Of a stretch of 7,901 nt of DNA, positions 4,848 through 7,901 are shown piece by piece. Within the stretch, counting starts at the first letter, position 1. Each line of letters starts with the position of its first letter. The position numbers and the translations under genes were made by a program. The notes under the pieces are model-generated. The model saw nothing but the letters and a program-made list of their open reading frames with translations, ran no database searches and was not told where the DNA came from. The stretch is taken from assembly GCA_005789685.1 (NCBI GenBank), contig SXXD01000089.1:1-7901 (forward strand), given 5' to 3'. This DNA is from Burkholderiales bacterium. Lineage in GTDB: Bacteria > Pseudomonadota > Gammaproteobacteria > Burkholderiales > Burkholderiaceae_C.

Positions 4848-7043
4848 TTAGAGTCGCATATCAAGGGTGATATTCAACTGTGGCTTTGCATACCGATCAG
4901 TCAGTATGTAGTCACCGTTTGAAAGCAAGGTTTGGGTGCTTCCGTTGGGCGGGCCAAACTGCTGAACGCCAGCACTGGCTGCGGCCCTTATTGACATGGT
5001 GGGGCTCAGGGGCATCATGGCAAACAAGTCAATGCCCTTTGTGCTTGAGCGCTTGAAATACTGCTCGGCAGTCTGGCGTGTGTCGTAGCCAGGCGTGATG
5101 CTCAGGTTGCCGCCCACACTCAATGGCAAGCCACTGATGCGCTGATCAAAGCCTAAATTAGCCGACCATGGCTGTTGGCCGTCAAGTCGGTTGTTGGGGC
5201 CGGGCAGGGCTGCAATGCTTGAACGGTAAAAGCTAAGTGAAGACCGAAGGTTGAGCGCTTTGGCGTTGCCCATGAGCTGTGGCATCAAGTCTGAAGCGCG
5301 GCCGCGCAGTTCAAACTCAAGCCCACTGGTTGTTGCGTCCGAAAAGTTTTGAGGTTGTGTAATCCAACGCGGCGCAGAGGCCCATGACACATTGCGCAAT
5401 TCAGTTAAGTTTCTAACCACATTGGTCAGGTTGCGATGAAAAATGCCAACACTGAAAATACCATCATTGCTTAAATAATTTTCATAGGCAATGTCTAGGC
5501 CAGTGGCCAACTCGGGAGTGAGAGTGGGGTTGCCGATGCGGTCGGGTGCCAAATAGGTGTTGGTCTGGCTGGTGTTGGTGTAGGCGCCATTGACAATGGG
5601 GCGGGCCAACAAGGCGTTAAGGCCAGCCGCTTTGTAACTGCGGGTTAAGCTTGCACGCACCATGTCACGACTCTTGGGGTCAAATTTGTAGGTGACGTGC
5701 GCAAGCGGAGAAAGCACACTGCTCACATTGGTGACAGGCAGGGCTGCATTTTTACTTTCAGATGAAATGCGCTCATTGCGCAGCCCTAAATTGAGTTGCC
5801 ACTGGGGAGAAATTTCCCACTCGTCTTGAATGTAGTAGGCCTGTCTGCGCATTTGCGCTTCAAAGGCTTGGCCTTCAAAAATGGGCAAGAGTGCAATGCC
5901 TGCGCCATTCGTGGTGGTGCGCCGTTCAAGCCGTTCACGATTTTCCAAATCCCAACCCGCCGTTAAAGTGTGCGCGCTGCCCAGCAGTTGGCTGTATTTG
6001 CCAGCTTGGGTGATGGCATCGTCTTGGTTACTGCCCGCGGTTTGCAGCTGTGTTGCGCCTACGCGCAGATTGCGCAAATCAAAAGCAGAGCGCGACTGTT
6101 GAACGCCTGCCTTGATTTCAATCCGTTGGTCTTCGCTGAAACGGTTAATCCAGGTGAGGTTGCCGCGGCGATTTTCCCAATAGCCATTTTGAATGGCATT
6201 GTCGTCAAAGATGGGGTTGCCTAGCACGGCGCGATTGGTGTAGTCGGTGCGGTTGTTCCAATAGCCTTTTTGGAAAAATGTAGCCAATGCAATGGTTTGC
6301 TCGTCACTCACTTTGTAATTAAAACGGGGAGCGACGTTGTAACCCCAGCCCCAAGAGTTGATTTTTCCAAGCTGCTCAGAGACGGCAGTTTGCCCATCGC
6401 TGCCTGCCATTTTGCGATCAACCGTATTGCGAATTTCGCGATTCCATTCGAAAAGCGAAACGGGCAAGGCCATGTTGAAGGGACCTACAGATTCACTGAT
6501 TGAATAATTGACATTGGCCAAGGGCCTGTCTTTGCCACTGGCAAGCCCTAAGCGCAAACTGCTCAGCGAGCGGCGTGAAGTCTCTTTCAGAATGACATTG
6601 ATCGAACCAGCAACGGCTTGAGCACTTTGTTCAGCGGTCGCAGCCTTGATGACTTCAATGCGCTCAATTTGGGACGGGCTCAATTGGTCTAAGTTAAAGC
6701 CTGGCGGGGCGGGGTCACCATTGATCAGAATTTGTGTATAGCCCGAACCAAGACCGCGCATGCGCGGGCCGCCGCTGTCAACGTTCACACCGGGCAGGCG
6801 CCGCATGACATCCAGTGCATTGGTATCGCCGTAGCGGTCTAGTTCTTCACGGCCATAAATTTGTTTTGCAAAACTGGCAGCACGGCGCAATTCGGTAGAG
6901 CCTTGTCTGGCTACAATTTCGACACGCTGAATGACACTGGATTGGGCACTGATACCGGGCTCTGCGGGGCTTCCGACACCGACGTCTTGTGCAAAAACGC
7001 CAAGCGTCAAAAAGAACACCCTAGTGATAAAGAAGCGATGCAT
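4848..7043 (-). CDS. TonB-dependent outer-membrane receptor
   Basis: Outer-membrane gated channel of 731 residues that takes up a large scarce ligand (siderophore, haem, vitamin, carbohydrate or metal complex) with energy from TonB-ExbBD. A signal peptide covers residues 1-18 (MHRFFITRVFFLTLGVFA). A TonB-box-like VIQRVEIVA lies at about 37-45. The plug domain covers about 55-153: REELDRYGDTNALDVMRRLP, RMRGLGSGYTQILINGD, QIERIEVIKAATAEQSAQ and AGSINVILKE. The rest is a strand-rich barrel ending PQLNITLDMRL. No N-terminal signalling domain or Cys-rich haem motif (FRAP/NPNL) is seen, so the substrate cannot be named. The ATG at 7043 is preferred over an in-frame TTG at 7067, which would add eight residues ahead of the signal peptide. 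No Shine-Dalgarno is evident. The gene seems monocistronic, convergent with the BLUF-TPR run, and separated from the upstream CoA-transferase by a long palindrome. Confidence 0.92.
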   Translation of the reverse strand: MHRFFITRVFFLTLGVFAQDVGVGSPAEPGISAQSSVIQRVEIVARQGSTELRRAASFAKQIYGREELDRYGDTNALDVMRRLPGVNVDSGGPRMRGLGSGYTQILINGDPAPPGFNLDQLSPSQIERIEVIKAATAEQSAQAVAGSINVILKETSRRSLSSLRLGLASGKDRPLANVNYSISESVGPFNMALPVSLFEWNREIRNTVDRKMAGSDGQTAVSEQLGKINSWGWGYNVAPRFNYKVSDEQTIALATFFQKGYWNNRTDYTNRAVLGNPIFDDNAIQNGYWENRRGNLTWINRFSEDQRIEIKAGVQQSRSAFDLRNLRVGATQLQTAGSNQDDAITQAGKYSQLLGSAHTLTAGWDLENRERLERRTTTNGAGIALLPIFEGQAFEAQMRRQAYYIQDEWEISPQWQLNLGLRNERISSESKNAALPVTNVSSVLSPLAHVTYKFDPKSRDMVRASLTRSYKAAGLNALLARPIVNGAYTNTSQTNTYLAPDRIGNPTLTPELATGLDIAYENYLSNDGIFSVGIFHRNLTNVVRNLTELRNVSWASAPRWITQPQNFSDATTSGLEFELRGRASDLMPQLMGNAKALNLRSSLSFYRSSIAALPGPNNRLDGQQPWSANLGFDQRISGLPLSVGGNLSITPGYDTRQTAEQYFKRSSTKGIDLFAMMPLSPTMSIRAAASAGVQQFGPPNGSTQTLLSNGDYILTDRYAKPQLNITLDMRL

Positions 7044-7066
7044 AGCGTCAAATATAAATGAGATCA

Positions 7067-7096
7067 ACTATATCGCACTTTAATAATTGGGGTCAG
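7067..7096 (-). promoter_or_regulatory. Predicted promoter of the TonB-receptor gene
   Basis: On the minus strand CTGACC (7096-7091) and TATAGT (7072-7067, five matches to consensus) are 18 bases apart, and the start would lie near 7060, about 17 bases before the ATG at 7043. The -35 falls inside the left arm of the palindrome, so the repeat may have supplied half of the promoter. No Fur-like box was recognised. Confidence 0.4.
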
Positions 7097-7231
7097 ATAA
7101 ACATTAATTTCCAATCAAAGGTGATAAAGGCTAAGGGGGGCTTCCTCATGGTGGGGTACCACAAATCGTCAGCCCCCCTTAGCCTTTATCACCTTTGATT
7201 GGAAATTAATGTTGCTCTGACCCCAATTATT
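7082..7231. repeat. Long near-perfect palindrome, 61-base arms (MITE/REP-like element)
   Basis: Left arm 7082-7142 and right arm 7171-7231 pair at 59 of 61 positions; the only mismatches are 7098/7215 and 7099/7214. The 28-base centre adds GTGG (7151-7154) and CCAC (7159-7162) on the same axis, so the whole 150 bases can fold into one hairpin. The tips carry AATAATTGGGGTCAGA. I recall GGGGTCAGA tips from short repeats near REP-associated (Y1) transposases in proteobacteria, but no transposase is present. No convincing target-site duplication is seen. It spans the gap between two leftward genes, contains the stop codon of the CoA-transferase and the -35 of the receptor, and could end or attenuate transcription or stabilise the mRNA end, although no U-run follows. 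Confidence 0.9.
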
Positions 7232-7901
7232 TCAGCGACATTCCTAGCTCTTTTAGGATTTTTTCTGTGTGTTCGCCCAATGTTGGAATGGGGTCCATTC
7301 GATAGTCAAAAGATGTTTGGCGTCCTGGCGGTAGCAAGGCTGGCAAATCGCCGGACGAAGAGGGCACGTTCACCCAACGATCTCGTGCTTTCAGTTGAGG
7401 GTGGGCCCACAAATCTGCCATGGTGTTCATTCTTGCGTTGGCAATTTGAGCAGTCTCTAAACGTTCAATCACCTGTTGAACGGTTAAATTTGAAAACACT
7501 TCCAAGATGAGGGCTTCCAAGGCTTGTCGATGTTCATTGCGCTTGGCATTGCTCTCGAACCGTAGATCTTGAGTTAGGTTCTCTTGCAGCATCACATGCT
7601 TGCAAAACAAGACCCATTCACGTTCGTTTTGCAAACCCAGCATCACAGTGCCCTGGTCTTCGGGGCTTGTCAAAGTTTTGGGGTCTAGTGCGCCGCCTGC
7701 TGCAAAAGGCCCGTAAGGATAAATGGTGGCATGCGATGCTGCACTGCGAGGCGGGGGCGATGCACCGTCCATGGCGTAGTACATGGGAAATCCCATCCAC
7801 TCAGTGAGGGACTCCAACATGGACACGTCAATGTGCGAGCCTTCGCCTGTTTTGTCTCGGTGAATGATGGCGGACAAAATATTGGAGTAGGCGTACATGC
7901 C
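7227..7901 (-). CDS. CaiB/BaiF-family (family III) CoA-transferase, 5' end beyond window
   Basis: C-terminal 224-225 residues of a family that moves CoA between carboxylic acids; full members are about 390-410 residues, so over half is visible. The catalytic Asp lies in the missing N-terminal part. Conserved blocks include GMYAYSNILSAIIHRDKTGE, HIDVSMLESLTEWMG, ASHATIYPYGPF, MLGLQNEREW, QIANARMNTMADLWAHPQLK and LPPG. These place it near formyl-CoA/carnitine CoA-transferase-like proteins and close to Burkholderiales members, but the substrate cannot be fixed. Between YGPF and GTVMLG the fragment carries about 14 extra residues (AAGGALDPKTLTSPEDQ region) compared with the short turn I expect. 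The reading frame is open to the window edge. The stop TAA (7229-7227) belongs to the palindrome, so the last codon or two may have been replaced when that element arrived. Confidence 0.92.
   Translation of the reverse strand, partial: GMYAYSNILSAIIHRDKTGEGSHIDVSMLESLTEWMGFPMYYAMDGASPPPRSAASHATIYPYGPFAAGGALDPKTLTSPEDQGTVMLGLQNEREWVLFCKHVMLQENLTQDLRFESNAKRNEHRQALEALILEVFSNLTVQQVIERLETAQIANARMNTMADLWAHPQLKARDRWVNVPSSSGDLPALLPPGRQTSFDYRMDPIPTLGEHTEKILKELGMSLK

Noticed and set aside
7037..7043. Non-aromatic C-terminus of the TonB receptor as a sign of truncation
   Set aside because: The barrel ends ITLDMRL at the opposite end of the gene with a normal strand pattern and length; similar Leu endings are familiar, so a frameshift is not indicated.
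7044..7067. TTG start for the TonB receptor
   Set aside because: It would put eight extra residues, including an acidic one, before a normal signal peptide, and it overlaps the predicted -10 box.
7082..7231. Complete insertion sequence
   Set aside because: There is no room for a transposase and no convincing target-site duplication; only a palindromic repeat remains.
7199..7510. 103-codon open frame on the plus strand beginning in the palindrome
   Set aside because: It is antisense to the conserved CoA-transferase C-terminus and resembles no family.

Overview
The window looks like a piece of a betaproteobacterial chromosome, most likely Burkholderiales and close to the Comamonadaceae. This rests on protein resemblance remembered from those groups (YehZ/OsmF-type binding protein, DUF2244 protein, CaiB/BaiF CoA-transferase, CECP-type MerR regulator) and on a moderate G+C content. 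No rRNA, tRNA, CRISPR array or transposase gene was seen.

Layout. Positions 1-2636 read leftward as one probable operon: a MerR-family regulator (1626-2636), a periplasmic glycine-betaine-type binding protein OsmF/YehZ (685-1614), and the start of its permease YehY (1-677, cut by the window edge). The gaps are only 11 and 7 bases. Diverging from the regulator is a rightward run: an Rrf2-family regulator (2744-3259), a two-helix DUF2244 membrane protein (3319-3819), a complete short BLUF blue-light photoreceptor (3877-4314), and a small exported TPR protein (4311-4766) whose start codon overlaps the BLUF stop codon. The 107-bp divergent intergenic region holds plausible back-to-back promoters and a run of TTGAA direct repeats between them.

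Converging on this run is a leftward TonB-dependent outer-membrane receptor (4848-7043). Upstream of it is a nearly perfect long palindrome (7082-7231, two 61-base arms), then the 3' part of a CaiB/BaiF-family CoA-transferase gene (7227-7901, cut by the window edge). The stop codon of the CoA-transferase lies inside the palindrome, and so does the apparent -35 box of the receptor.

How the genes may work together. A BLUF sensor close to a MerR-type regulator recalls the E. coli BluF-BluR pair, in which a BLUF protein antagonises a MerR-like repressor by direct binding. Here the regulator has a different body: a Rossmann-like middle domain without the B12 motif, and a C-terminal domain with a Cys-Glu-Cys motif. 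It heads an operon for osmoprotectant-type uptake, and a second (Rrf2) regulator starts the divergent run. The inferred system is a light- and redox-responsive switch linked to compatible-solute import and an envelope response. The sequence shows the parts and their arrangement; the wiring is inference.
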